Shown here in pieces: positions 22,431-30,321 of a DNA stretch of 30,836 bases. Source of the stretch: Porphyromonadaceae bacterium UBA4277 (GTDB taxonomy: Bacteria; Bacteroidota; Bacteroidia; Bacteroidales; Muribaculaceae); the NCBI GenBank assembly GCA_002395965.1, contig DGVT01000040.1:1-30836 (forward strand), read 5' to 3'. The number at the start of each line of letters is the position of its first letter. Position 1 is the stretch's first letter. The position numbers and the translations under genes were made by a program. The notes under the pieces are model-generated. The model was given only the letters and a program-made list of their open reading frames with translations, ran no database searches and was not told the DNA's origin.

Positions 22431-23801
22431 ATGCTCGACAAAATAGGACAATGGATTATAGCTGCAGGTGATGCCCTGTGTGGCTACCCGGAGTTTCTGC
22501 TGCTGATAGGCGGCGGCTTATTCTTCTTCATCTATTCGGGCGGAGTGTCGCTTCGTCGCCTGCCGTGGGCCGTGCGCGCCTTGCGCGACCGCCAGGCCCA
22601 AGACAGCGGCAAGACAACCGGCCAAATCAGCTCGGTGCAGGCACTGCTCAGTGCCATTGCCGCCACCGTGGGCATGGGCAACATTGCCGGCGTGGCAATA
22701 GCCATATCAATAGGCGGCCCGGGTGTCATCTTCTGGATGTGGGTGAGTGCGATAGTGGGCATGTCAACCAAGTTTTTCGAGGGTGCCTTGTCGATAATGT
22801 ACAAGGGACGTAACGACCGTGGCGAGGTGGAAGGCGGCCCGATGTATATCATCACCGAGGGCCTGGGTAAAAACTGGCGACCGCTGGCGGTGGCATTCTC
22901 CATCTTCGGCCTGGTGGGTACGCTCTGCTTCATGCAGGCCAATCAGCTGGTAGAGAGCGTCACCACAGTGTTCACCTCACCCATGGGAATTGAAAACACC
23001 GTGGGGCTCCGCTTCACCATGGGCATTGTAATCGTTCTCATCGTGGGAGCTGTGATACTGGGTGGAATAGGGCGCATTGCCAAGTGGGCATCACGACTGG
23101 TCCCCATCATGGTTATCCTGTATCTGCTACTGGTGCTGATGGTTATTGCACTTAACTATCACCGCCTGCCAGGCGTGTTTGCCTCAATCTTTGAGGGAGC
23201 CTTCGACTGGCGTGCCGGGCTGGGAGGCTTTGCCTTTGTGGCCCTGACCGGTGCCCGCCGTGCAGCCATGGTCAACGAGGCCGGCGTGGGCACAGCTTCG
23301 ATGATGCACGGAGCGTCCAAGAACACCGACCCCATCAAGGAGGGACTCATTGCCATGCTGGCACCGGCCATCGACTCGGGTTTCGTGTGCACGCTCACAG
23401 CAATACCCATTTTGCTGGCCGGCCAATATACCGGTGTTGAAGGAGTGAAGGGGCTTTACATTGCGCTCAACTCGTTCGGGACGCTTCTGCCGGGAGTGGG
23501 GCACTACCTGCTCATGGCCATCGTGCTGTGCTTTGCATTCTCAACGATGTTATCCTATTCCTATTATGGCCAGAAGTGCACCGGCTTCTTGTTTGGCACG
23601 CGCCGCATCAAGTTCTATAACTACTACTATCTGGCAATGATTGTGGTGGCTGCCGTCATGCCACTGGATGCCCTGGTCAGTCTCATGGACATTGCCTTTG
23701 CACTGATGGCCTGCTGCACGATGTTTGCCCTGGTCAAGCTCTCACCGCGCGTGAAGCAGCTCATGACGACTTATTTTGCAACTAACCAAACGTCACGATA
23801 A
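22431..23801 (+). CDS. AGCS-family sodium:alanine/glycine symporter
   Basis: 456 residues with about ten membrane helices, an inner-membrane Na+-coupled importer of alanine, glycine or related small amino acids. Family signatures are clear: ALLSAIAATVGMGNIAGVA (71-89), GGPGVIFWMWVSAIVGMSTKFFEG (from 96), EGGPMYI near 139 and the late block with GARRAAMVNEAGVGTAS and FAFSTMLSYSYYG. Length is normal. It lies 68 bases after the Ig-like lipoprotein gene and 12 bases before the phosphatidylserine decarboxylase gene, so read-through within one plus-strand unit is likely. Confidence 0.93.
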   Translation: MLDKIGQWIIAAGDALCGYPEFLLLIGGGLFFFIYSGGVSLRRLPWAVRALRDRQAQDSGKTTGQISSVQALLSAIAATVGMGNIAGVAIAISIGGPGVIFWMWVSAIVGMSTKFFEGALSIMYKGRNDRGEVEGGPMYIITEGLGKNWRPLAVAFSIFGLVGTLCFMQANQLVESVTTVFTSPMGIENTVGLRFTMGIVIVLIVGAVILGGIGRIAKWASRLVPIMVILYLLLVLMVIALNYHRLPGVFASIFEGAFDWRAGLGGFAFVALTGARRAAMVNEAGVGTASMMHGASKNTDPIKEGLIAMLAPAIDSGFVCTLTAIPILLAGQYTGVEGVKGLYIALNSFGTLLPGVGHYLLMAIVLCFAFSTMLSYSYYGQKCTGFLFGTRRIKFYNYYYLAMIVVAAVMPLDALVSLMDIAFALMACCTMFALVKLSPRVKQLMTTYFATNQTSR

Positions 23802-23813
23802 ATCACAACCGAC

Positions 23814-24494
23814 ATGAAAGTAAAAATTCATCACGAAGGTAAAAACATAATAGCCGTAGTGCTGTTTATTCTTGTGGTCGTCAACCTTGCGGCCTACATG
23901 TTTATTGAGTACAAGCCCATTCCCATAGCATTTATCGTGCTATCGGTAATTTTGTTTGCCCTTGTCCTGAACTTCTTCAGGCTCCCGCGCCGTCACTTCA
24001 AGGGCGACCGCGACGGCTCGGCCGTGGTGTCGAGCGTCGATGGCACGGTAGTGGCACTTGAGGAAGTCTATGAAGACGAATACCTGCACCGCAATGTGAT
24101 TCAGCTGTCGGTGTTCATGACTGTGTTTAACGTGCATGCCAACTGGGTTCCGGTGGCCGGTGAAGTGAAGTATGTCAAGCATCACTCCGGCCGCTTCTTG
24201 GCTGCCAACCTGCCCAAGTCGAGCACCGATAATGAGCGCTCAACCATTGTCATCACCACGCCAGCCGGCGACGACATCCTGGTCAGGCAGATTGCCGGGG
24301 CCATCGCCCGCCGCATCGTCACTTATGTAGAGCCAAACGACCAGGTTGACCTCGACGACTTCGTAGGGTTCATAAAGTTCGGCTCAAGGGTGGATATCTT
24401 CCTGCCGCTTGACACTGAGATACTCGTCAAGTTGGGCGACAAGACATGGGGCGGCGAGACACAGATAGCACGCCTGGCACGCCGCAACCCGTAG
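23814..24494 (+). CDS. psd: Phosphatidylserine decarboxylase, short (PSD-B-like) form
   Basis: 226 residues that decarboxylate phosphatidylserine to phosphatidylethanolamine at the inner membrane. Two hydrophobic segments lie at the N-terminus (about 12-31 and 35-54). The core has VVSSVDGTVV (71-80), FMTVFNVHANWVPVAGEV (101-118) and the self-cleavage site FGSR with Gly190-Ser191; Ser191 becomes the pyruvoyl group. The short length fits the archaeal/Bacteroidota type. The usual partner pssA (phosphatidylserine synthase) is not adjacent: the next gene is a convergent AraC-type regulator only 28 bases away. Confidence 0.93.
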   Translation: MKVKIHHEGKNIIAVVLFILVVVNLAAYMFIEYKPIPIAFIVLSVILFALVLNFFRLPRRHFKGDRDGSAVVSSVDGTVVALEEVYEDEYLHRNVIQLSVFMTVFNVHANWVPVAGEVKYVKHHSGRFLAANLPKSSTDNERSTIVITTPAGDDILVRQIAGAIARRIVTYVEPNDQVDLDDFVGFIKFGSRVDIFLPLDTEILVKLGDKTWGGETQIARLARRNP

Positions 24495-24522
24495 GTGGGG
24501 GCGCCTTTACAGTTGCATCGGC

Positions 24523-25407
24523 TCACTGTCCGGTATAGCCGTTGGCATTACGATAGGCATTGGGCGAAAGACCCAAGTGCTTCTTCACATATTTCCCGAA
24601 GAAGGAAAGATTGGTAAACCCCATCTGCGACGATATTTCTTTTATCGACAAGTCGCTGTAGAGCAGCATCTGCTTGATGCGGCCCACCATGCTCATGGCA
24701 ATTAGCTCGCCGGCGGTCTTTTTAGCGTGCTGGCGGCAAATGGTGGTAAGATACTTGGGCGAGACACACAGCTCGTCGGCATACCACTGCACACTGCGTG
24801 AGAGGCTCTGTCCACGGGCCAGCATGGTCATGAAGCGCCGGTAGAGTTTGTCGCCTTGCCTCAGCAGCACAGCCTCCTTGTGGTTGAAGTGGTGATAGGC
24901 GCATGTGAGCAGGTCGCAGGCATAGGCCTTCACTATTAGGCCTATCGACTCTCGGCTCATTCCCACCTCGGCATGAAGCAGCTTGTAGTCGGCAAGCTCA
25001 TAGTATTTTAGCATTAGCGATATCTCTTCGTCGCTCAGATGGATTACAGGTGATGCTTGGATTTCAAGGGCGGCCTCAAAGAAATTATTATTAACGAAAG
25101 AAAAGGCCGTATCGGCTGACGTGGCTAAGATCTTGCAAGAGAAATCGGGCGAACGGTTCACAATATCTACTATCGTTGCCGCATCGACAAACAGTGCATC
25201 AAATCGCTTGATGCTGAATTCCTGAGAATTAAGCCTGAGCTTCAGCTCCCCGTCCACACAAATCACAATTGCCACAAAGCGCACTTGAAACACTCTTGCC
25301 AGCGTGGGCACACTTGTGATGTTATCGGCAAAGAATAGTTCTCCGTCATAGTAGCGTGTCGTTGTTGTCATCATCGGCACGTCTTTTATGTCCAATTTTG
25401 TAATCAT
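24523..25407 (-). CDS. AraC-family transcriptional regulator
   Basis: 294 residues from ATG 25407 (a TTG two codons earlier is possible). The N-terminal half is a cupin-like sensing region of the kind seen in Bacteroidota AraC proteins (FVAIVICVDGELKLRLNSQEFSIKRFDALFVDA). The C-terminal third is the two-helix-turn-helix DNA-binding domain: ELCVSPKYLTTICRQHAKKT, then the second helix pair SIKEISSQMGFTNLSFFGKYVKKHLGLSPNAYR. It lies downstream of, and in the same direction as, the PAP2-phosphatase and alcohol dehydrogenase genes, so these are plausible targets. A 58-base dyad begins 22 bases upstream of its start and may be its own control site. The ligand is unknown. Confidence 0.9.
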   Translation of the reverse strand: MITKLDIKDVPMMTTTTRYYDGELFFADNITSVPTLARVFQVRFVAIVICVDGELKLRLNSQEFSIKRFDALFVDAATIVDIVNRSPDFSCKILATSADTAFSFVNNNFFEAALEIQASPVIHLSDEEISLMLKYYELADYKLLHAEVGMSRESIGLIVKAYACDLLTCAYHHFNHKEAVLLRQGDKLYRRFMTMLARGQSLSRSVQWYADELCVSPKYLTTICRQHAKKTAGELIAMSMVGRIKQMLLYSDLSIKEISSQMGFTNLSFFGKYVKKHLGLSPNAYRNANGYTGQ

Positions 25408-25428
25408 AATCAATCACCTAATGTTATT

Positions 25429-25486
25429 TTGAGTCCACTTGAAAACTTCAAAATGGTTGTTTCTTGAATTTTTCAGGTGGACTCAA
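25429..25486. promoter_or_regulatory. Large dyad upstream of the AraC-type gene
   Basis: TTGAGTCCACTTGAAAA (25429-25445) is the inverted copy of TTTTCAGGTGGACTCAA (25470-25486) with one G-T-compatible difference. An inner TTCAA/TTGAA stem (25447-25451 with 25464-25468) extends it, leaving a 12-base loop. It lies 22 bases upstream of the regulator start and about 135 bases after the dehydrogenase stop. Neither side has a T-run, so it is not a typical terminator. An operator, an RNA leader structure or a small inverted-repeat insertion are all possible. Confidence 0.55.
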
Positions 25487-25621
25487 TTATCACATAAATG
25501 TCTTAATAACAGTGCGATGCCCCGGGCGGGGCTGCAAGCTGTGTTTTTTGGCGCTAAACACGCGCGCAAGCCTGTATGGCAACTTGTGCCGGCTGCAATG
25601 CGGGCTGTTGCCCGAGCGGCG

Positions 25622-26782
25622 TCATTTATAGCTGTCCATGTAGATGCTCAGCAGCTCCTGCCTGTTGAGGAAGCGCGGGTCAAGTTCGAGCATTGCCCCG
25701 CCTGTGGCCACAGCATTATCTACAAAGCGGTCAAAGTCGGTCATGGTGATGCCCCAGTCGCTCAGTCGCACGTCATCCACGCCGCATGAGCGCTTCATCA
25801 CCTCTAAGGCATCCAGGAAGTCGCTTGGACGGGCGCTCTTCACCTGCCGCATCTTCTCGGCCATCTTCATGAAGCGTTTCATAACGTCGTTTTTGAACGT
25901 CTTGAAGTAAGCCCCGCTGATGGCTATCAGTCCGGCACCGTGAGGCAGCTCGGGGTAGAATGCACTCATGGCATGCTCCAGGGCGTGCTCACCCGTGCAG
26001 CAGCTGGTGCTCTCTACCATGCCGGCCAGTGTGCTGGCCCAGGCCACCTTGATGCGTGCCCACATGTTGTTGCCGTCGGCCACGGCCACGGGCAGATATT
26101 TGTACAGCAGGCGTATGGCCTCAAGGGCATAAAGGTCGCTGATGGGTGAGTGGGCCTGGCTAATATAGCCCTCGGCGGCATGGAAAAAGGCGTCAAAGCC
26201 CTGATAGGCCGTGAGCTTGGGAGGCACGGTGAGCATCAGTTCAGGATCGACGATGGCCAGGCGCGGGTAGATGAGTGGCGTGCCGAAGCCCATTTTTTCG
26301 TGCGTCTGCTCATTAGTAATCACTCCCCACAAGTCAATCTCGGTGCCAGTGCCGGCTGTGGATGGAATGGCCACGATGGGCAGTGCTGCGGTTACGGGCT
26401 TGCCGCCACCTGTGCCACCCTGCACATAGTCCCAGAAGTCGCCGCCCATGGCGGCAGTGATGGCTATGGCCTTGGCAGTGTCGATTGAGCTGCCGCCACC
26501 CAGGCCTATAACGAAGTCGCACTTATGCTCGGCACACACCTGCACGCCCTCCATCACATGCTGCCTGATGGGGTTGGGCTGCACGCGATCGAAGACCACG
26601 GCTTCTATGCCGGCTTTCTTCAGGCCGTTGAGCAACGTGTTGAGATAGCCGTTTTGCTTCATTGAGTTGCCTGCACTCACCACTACTAAAGCGCACTTGC
26701 CCGGCAGGTCAAGTGTGTGTATGTTTTTCAACTCCCCAGCTCCGAAGACTAATCGGGTGGGGATGTTCAGGCCAAATTTCAT
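25622..26782 (-). CDS. Iron-containing alcohol dehydrogenase
   Basis: 386 residues of the group-III metal-dependent alcohol dehydrogenase family (FucO/YqhD/BdhA relatives). These are cytosolic NAD(P)H enzymes acting on alcohols and aldehydes such as lactaldehyde, butanal or 1,3-propanediol. The nucleotide-binding GGGSSIDTAK is at 95-104. By comparison with FucO, likely metal ligands are Asp197 and His201 (GFDAFFHAAEGY), His266 (EHALEH) and His281 (PHGAG). I prefer ATG 26782 because AGAGGAAAA precedes it and family members begin near this point; ATG 26794 would add MRGK. It sits 48 bases after the PAP2 gene with no promoter between. The substrate is not determined. Confidence 0.9.
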   Translation of the reverse strand: MKFGLNIPTRLVFGAGELKNIHTLDLPGKCALVVVSAGNSMKQNGYLNTLLNGLKKAGIEAVVFDRVQPNPIRQHVMEGVQVCAEHKCDFVIGLGGGSSIDTAKAIAITAAMGGDFWDYVQGGTGGGKPVTAALPIVAIPSTAGTGTEIDLWGVITNEQTHEKMGFGTPLIYPRLAIVDPELMLTVPPKLTAYQGFDAFFHAAEGYISQAHSPISDLYALEAIRLLYKYLPVAVADGNNMWARIKVAWASTLAGMVESTSCCTGEHALEHAMSAFYPELPHGAGLIAISGAYFKTFKNDVMKRFMKMAEKMRQVKSARPSDFLDALEVMKRSCGVDDVRLSDWGITMTDFDRFVDNAVATGGAMLELDPRFLNRQELLSIYMDSYK

Positions 26783-26830
26783 TTTTCCTCTCATAGTGTG
26801 TAGTCTTATTTTATGCGGTTAATAATTAAT

Positions 26831-28405
26831 TCATCGGTCACCAATGCGCACCACGACTTTGTGCCCGTTGTGGATGTAGATGCCCGGTGTCTCGGGCGGC
26901 GATGTCAAGAGCACTCCGGTGGTGGTGTACCACCGGTCGGGAGCAGGTTTATGGGCGTTGATGTCGTTGACCTGGGTTACGAGCCGCAGGTCGTCGTTAT
27001 ATTCCATTATCGCATCGTCGATCATGTCTTTGAACTCAGGCTTGCTGTGCAGGTGAGCTATCACAGCGCAGGCCTGGATGCGTCCGGCCATCACGTCGCT
27101 GGGGTAGTTGTAGCCGGCAATCACGCGGCTTTGCCCATAGTCGTACCCGCGCTTGAGCAGGGCCTCATTGTGCTCGGGGGCCACCTCGGCCAGCAGTAGC
27201 GACAGTCCCCAGCCCAGCATGGCTTTGGTTGACGGGTAGCTGCTCTTGTCGGCATAATAGGCTTCTTCGCCGGGTAGCAGGGTGGGCTCTCCCAGCTGCA
27301 CATAGGGCCGTTTTTTGAATGGTGCTGCGTCTCTCATCTGCTGTGCCGACTCGATAATCGCCTCCCGGGCGGCTCGCACAAGATGCACAATGCCGGGGTT
27401 GGTGCTGATTACGAGAGGCTTACCCAGTATGTTGCTATACATTTGCAGCAAGGCACGCTCCGAGTCGCTGGCATCCACTTGGGCCTCCAGCCCGCGGTCG
27501 GTGTCGCGCAGGCTCTTTGCCTCCCAGTATTGGGCCACGTCGGCATAGTAGTAGGAGCTGGCGGTGTCCACCATGCTATAGCCCTGAATTCGGCGGCCAT
27601 TGGGCAGCGGTGTGTCGGTCGGCGGCTCTTTGCCGTAGTAATTGTAATATCCCTGTTGGGCATTGTTGAAGCCCTGCTTGAAGGCGTCTATTGTGTGCAG
27701 GTGGGCCACTGCAGCCGAGGCCGTGAGGATGGCATTCTCCACATCGCTATTCCAGTGAGCTCCCACTATTGTGCGGTTCTCGCCGTAGCTGTAGGCGCGT
27801 GCCAGCGTGGTGTCGGCCAGCTCGGGCACCATTTCGGCAATGGCCAGGGCCACCGCCCAGCCAAAGGCCGTGTGCGACGACGGGAACGAGTAGCTGGTCA
27901 ACATGTCGTCATACTCGTCATAGCGCCCCCAGGTGGTGTCGTTCAGTTGTGGAATGGGACGGCGGCGCTTGTGATATAGCTTGGCATACTGCGTGCTCAC
28001 CGAGCCGGCCTCGCCCACGTTATAGACAAAGCCGCCCATGCCGGGAAATTTGTTCAGTGTAACCCTGAAGATGGTAGCCAGCACGTTGTACCACCGTGGG
28101 TAGCCATATTGCGAGTCGTTCCACGCCTGTGAGCCGCGCGTGGTGCGCGTGCCGTTGGCATTCTGACGTATCGACTTGCCCCACTGCCACTTTATCATGT
28201 CGCTGATGAAAGCTGCACTGGCGGTGTCGGGCGGAGCGGGAAGGTAGTTCACAGCATTAGGCAGGTCGGTAGCCACGACATAGGCCTGAAGCGGCGGAAC
28301 CCAGTCGGGACCCGGACCATAATAGGGAATGTCGTCTTGTGCATGCACAGCGAGCACCGCCATTAGGCATGTGAGAAGCAATAATATTCGACTCGCTCTG
28401 GCCAT
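26831..28405 (-). CDS. Secreted tandem PAP2 acid phosphatase with degenerate second domain
   Basis: 524 residues: a signal peptide (ends VLAVHAQ) then two PAP2 (class A acid phosphatase-like) domains. Domain 1 is complete: RRRP (147-150), SFPSSH (173-178) and R211...H217...D221 (RTIVGAHWNSD). Domain 2 keeps the frame (KKRP 364-367; YPSTK 390-394; SRVIAGYNYPSD 426-437), but the two catalytic histidines are replaced by Lys394 and Asn433, so it is probably inactive. Single-domain relatives are about half this length. The end (TPGIYIHNGHKVVVR) resembles the short C-terminal tail of Bacteroidales T9SS-type cargo; secretion by that route is only a suggestion. It is first in a run with the alcohol dehydrogenase gene. 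Confidence 0.87.
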   Translation of the reverse strand: MARASRILLLLTCLMAVLAVHAQDDIPYYGPGPDWVPPLQAYVVATDLPNAVNYLPAPPDTASAAFISDMIKWQWGKSIRQNANGTRTTRGSQAWNDSQYGYPRWYNVLATIFRVTLNKFPGMGGFVYNVGEAGSVSTQYAKLYHKRRRPIPQLNDTTWGRYDEYDDMLTSYSFPSSHTAFGWAVALAIAEMVPELADTTLARAYSYGENRTIVGAHWNSDVENAILTASAAVAHLHTIDAFKQGFNNAQQGYYNYYGKEPPTDTPLPNGRRIQGYSMVDTASSYYYADVAQYWEAKSLRDTDRGLEAQVDASDSERALLQMYSNILGKPLVISTNPGIVHLVRAAREAIIESAQQMRDAAPFKKRPYVQLGEPTLLPGEEAYYADKSSYPSTKAMLGWGLSLLLAEVAPEHNEALLKRGYDYGQSRVIAGYNYPSDVMAGRIQACAVIAHLHSKPEFKDMIDDAIMEYNDDLRLVTQVNDINAHKPAPDRWYTTTGVLLTSPPETPGIYIHNGHKVVVRIGDR

Positions 28406-28496
28406 AAAACTGATTTTGTTTTGTGTCGTTTACTTTAAGTTTGTAAAATTACTACATTTTTTTGATATGTTCTGCACTTAGGAGCAAAATAATCAT

Positions 28497-28504
28497 TAAT
28501 TTTG
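28497..28504 (+). promoter_or_regulatory. -7 element of the lolD-like operon
   Basis: TAATTTTG matches TAnnTTTG and lies 32 bases before the ATG at 28537. A clear -33 is missing (TCTG at 28471 is slightly too far). This 131-base gap is divergent, with the PAP2 gene leaving on the other strand. Confidence 0.45.
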
Positions 28505-28536
28505 TACTCAGAAATTTACTTTAGGCTCTCAACACT

Positions 28537-29190
28537 ATGATTGAAGCAAGAAATATCATCAAGCGTTATGGCTCGCTCGAGGTGTTGCGTGGGGTGAATG
28601 TGACCATAGGTGACAGCGAGATAGTTTCTATCGTGGGTCCCAGCGGCGCCGGAAAGACGACGTTGCTGCAAATCCTGGGCACCCTCGATCGTCCCGATGG
28701 CGGCACGGTGACCTACGATGGCACTGAGATGAACCGCCTGAGCAACAACGAGCTGGCTCACTTTCGCAACAGGAACATAGGTTTTGTGTTCCAGTTTCAC
28801 CAGCTGCTACCGGAATTCACCACCATCGAGAATGTGGCCATTCCGGCCCTTATTGCCGGTGAAAAAAGCGATGTGGCACACAAGCGCGCTGCCGAGCTGC
28901 TCGACTATATGGGTCTGAGCGGCCGCTTGACGCACAAGCCGGCACAGCTCAGTGGCGGTGAGCGCCAGCGTGTGGCTGTGGCCAGGGCGCTGGTCAACAG
29001 CCCGAAAGTGATTCTTGCCGATGAGCCCAGCGGCAGTCTCGACACTGCCAACAAGCAAGAGCTGCATCGCCTGTTCTTCAGGTTGCGCGACGACATGAAG
29101 CAAACCTTGGTCATCGTCACGCACGACGAGACCCTGGCAGCCGAGGCCGACCGCACTCTGCGCATGGTCGATGGTAATTTTGAACAATGA
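28537..29190 (+). CDS. ABC transporter ATP-binding protein, LolD-like
   Basis: 217 residues, a complete ATPase of the LolD/MacB/FtsE group, which drives lipoprotein release or related envelope tasks from the cytoplasmic face. Motifs: Walker A GPSGAGKTT (34-42), Q-loop Gln86 in FVFQFHQLLPEFT, signature LSGGERQRVA (138-147), Walker B VILADEPSG (158-166) and switch His196 (VTHDE). FQFHQLLPEFT and PSGSLD are typical of LolD. The LolC/E permease is not adjacent, as is common in Bacteroidota. Its stop overlaps the start of a lipoprotein gene by ATGA. Confidence 0.88.
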   Translation: MIEARNIIKRYGSLEVLRGVNVTIGDSEIVSIVGPSGAGKTTLLQILGTLDRPDGGTVTYDGTEMNRLSNNELAHFRNRNIGFVFQFHQLLPEFTTIENVAIPALIAGEKSDVAHKRAAELLDYMGLSGRLTHKPAQLSGGERQRVAVARALVNSPKVILADEPSGSLDTANKQELHRLFFRLRDDMKQTLVIVTHDETLAAEADRTLRMVDGNFEQ

Positions 29191-29879
29191 CAGCAAGACA
29201 CTCACATATAATCGTGCTGGCAGCCATGCTGGTGCTTGCCATGGCGGCATGCAACAGCAGTGAGGACATAGACCGAGCCTACACCGACTATCGCCTTGAC
29301 ATTGTCACCTATATGGGTCTGGGTGCCGACGGGCAGGAAATGTATCGCTTGGAAAGCCGCACCGCCGCGCCGGCGGTGAACCTGATAGCCGACGGCAGTC
29401 ATGCCCCGCAGGACAGCTATGCCGGACGGCGCGTGCTATTGCGCTATGCCTACGACGGCAGCTACAGCGCTGCCGACACTGTGCGCCGCATCACGGCATA
29501 TGCCGCATCGGCTATCATCAGCGACTCGCTGCGCTACACCACCAAGCCGCTGCAGCAGTATCTGGCCGGCAACTCGCCCATGCGCTTGCGCACAGTGTGG
29601 CGAACCGGTAATTACATCAACATGCACGGCCAGCTCGAATATACCGGCCGTAGCCGTCACTTCTACATGATAATCGACAGCACCACATGGCACCGCGACA
29701 CGGTGCAGTGCTACATGGTGCACAACGTGTTTGGCGACACCACAAGGCACTGGCGGCAGTTTTACGCATCGTTCTATGTGGGCACCGTGTGGCGAGGCAA
29801 CGGAAGGCGGGTCTTGAGACTGCACACGCCCGACGTGCTGCATCCCACCGACACCATTCACGACTTTCAACTGTATTAA
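29187..29879 (+). CDS. NigD-like lipoprotein
   Basis: 230 residues. A signal peptide with lipobox MAAC (Cys22) predicts a lipid-anchored envelope protein. The N-terminal part (about 35-110, with GRRVLLRYAY) fits the OB-fold of NigD-like proteins. The C-terminal part (about 125-230, with VWRTGNYINMHGQLEY and HFYMIID) fits their beta-sandwich. The family assignment rests on layout and a few motif-like spots, so it is moderate. Members are found only in Bacteroidota; some are encoded with bacteriocin/immunity genes but most have no known role. The ATGA overlap with the LolD-like gene shows co-translation, which may mean that the ATPase serves lipoprotein export. Confidence 0.65.
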   Translation: MTARHSHIIVLAAMLVLAMAACNSSEDIDRAYTDYRLDIVTYMGLGADGQEMYRLESRTAAPAVNLIADGSHAPQDSYAGRRVLLRYAYDGSYSAADTVRRITAYAASAIISDSLRYTTKPLQQYLAGNSPMRLRTVWRTGNYINMHGQLEYTGRSRHFYMIIDSTTWHRDTVQCYMVHNVFGDTTRHWRQFYASFYVGTVWRGNGRRVLRLHTPDVLHPTDTIHDFQLY

Positions 29880-29882
29880 TTC

Positions 29883-29902
29883 ACAACGTTTTACAACGTT
29901 TT
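29883..29902. repeat. Short direct repeat before the DUF3467 gene
   Basis: ACAACGTTTT occurs twice in tandem (29883-29892 and 29893-29902), 28 bases before the DUF3467 start codon. Each unit contains the palindrome AACGTT. It could be a regulator site or part of a promoter region; no TAnnTTTG element is seen here. Confidence 0.4.
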
Positions 29903-29930
29903 TATGATAACACATTAAAAAAACACAATT

Positions 29931-30248
29931 ATGGCAAACGAAAATCAGAAACAACTACAAATCGAAGTTCCCGCCGACGAGATGCAGGGACGCTACGCTA
30001 ACCTCGCTGTTATCACTCACTCTCCCAACGATTTCTTCCTCGACATGATACTCATGGCTCCCAACACTCCCAAGGCCCGTGTGCAGAGCCGCATAATTAT
30101 GACTCCGGAAAATGCCAAGCAGCTTCTCATTGCCCTGAACGAGAACATCAGTCGCTATGAGAAGACCTTCGGCGAAATCACCCCGCGCAAGCCGGCCGGT
30201 GGCGCAGGCCAGATTATGGACTTCCCACTGCCTAAGGGACAAGCGTAA
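29931..30248 (+). CDS. DUF3467 family protein
   Basis: 105 residues of the small DUF3467 family, recognisable by GRYANLAVITHSPNDFFLDM (20-39), then SRIIMTPENAKQLLIALNENISRYEKTFGEI (about 53-83). There is no signal peptide or membrane segment, so it is cytosolic. In Bacteroidota the gene often lies near RNA polymerase or other core genes, but no partner is evident here. The function is not established. The Gly/Pro-rich end (RKPAGGAGQ) is probably flexible. Confidence 0.9.
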   Translation: MANENQKQLQIEVPADEMQGRYANLAVITHSPNDFFLDMILMAPNTPKARVQSRIIMTPENAKQLLIALNENISRYEKTFGEITPRKPAGGAGQIMDFPLPKGQA

Positions 30249-30321
30249 GTTAAGTTTTTAAGTAATAAGAGTTAAGTGGCTCCGAGAACCGAGAAGCGAG
30301 AACCGAGAGTCGGCGTTAGCT
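30249..30321. repeat. Gap segment with 7-base tandem repeat
   Basis: After the DUF3467 stop the gap contains four 7-base units (CCGAGAA, CCGAGAA, GCGAGAA, CCGAGAG) at 30282-30309. CGGCGTTAGCTGCTTG follows, a degenerate form of the GCGTCAGCCAGCTTG element of the adjacent composite repeat. No gene is seen. Confidence 0.55.
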
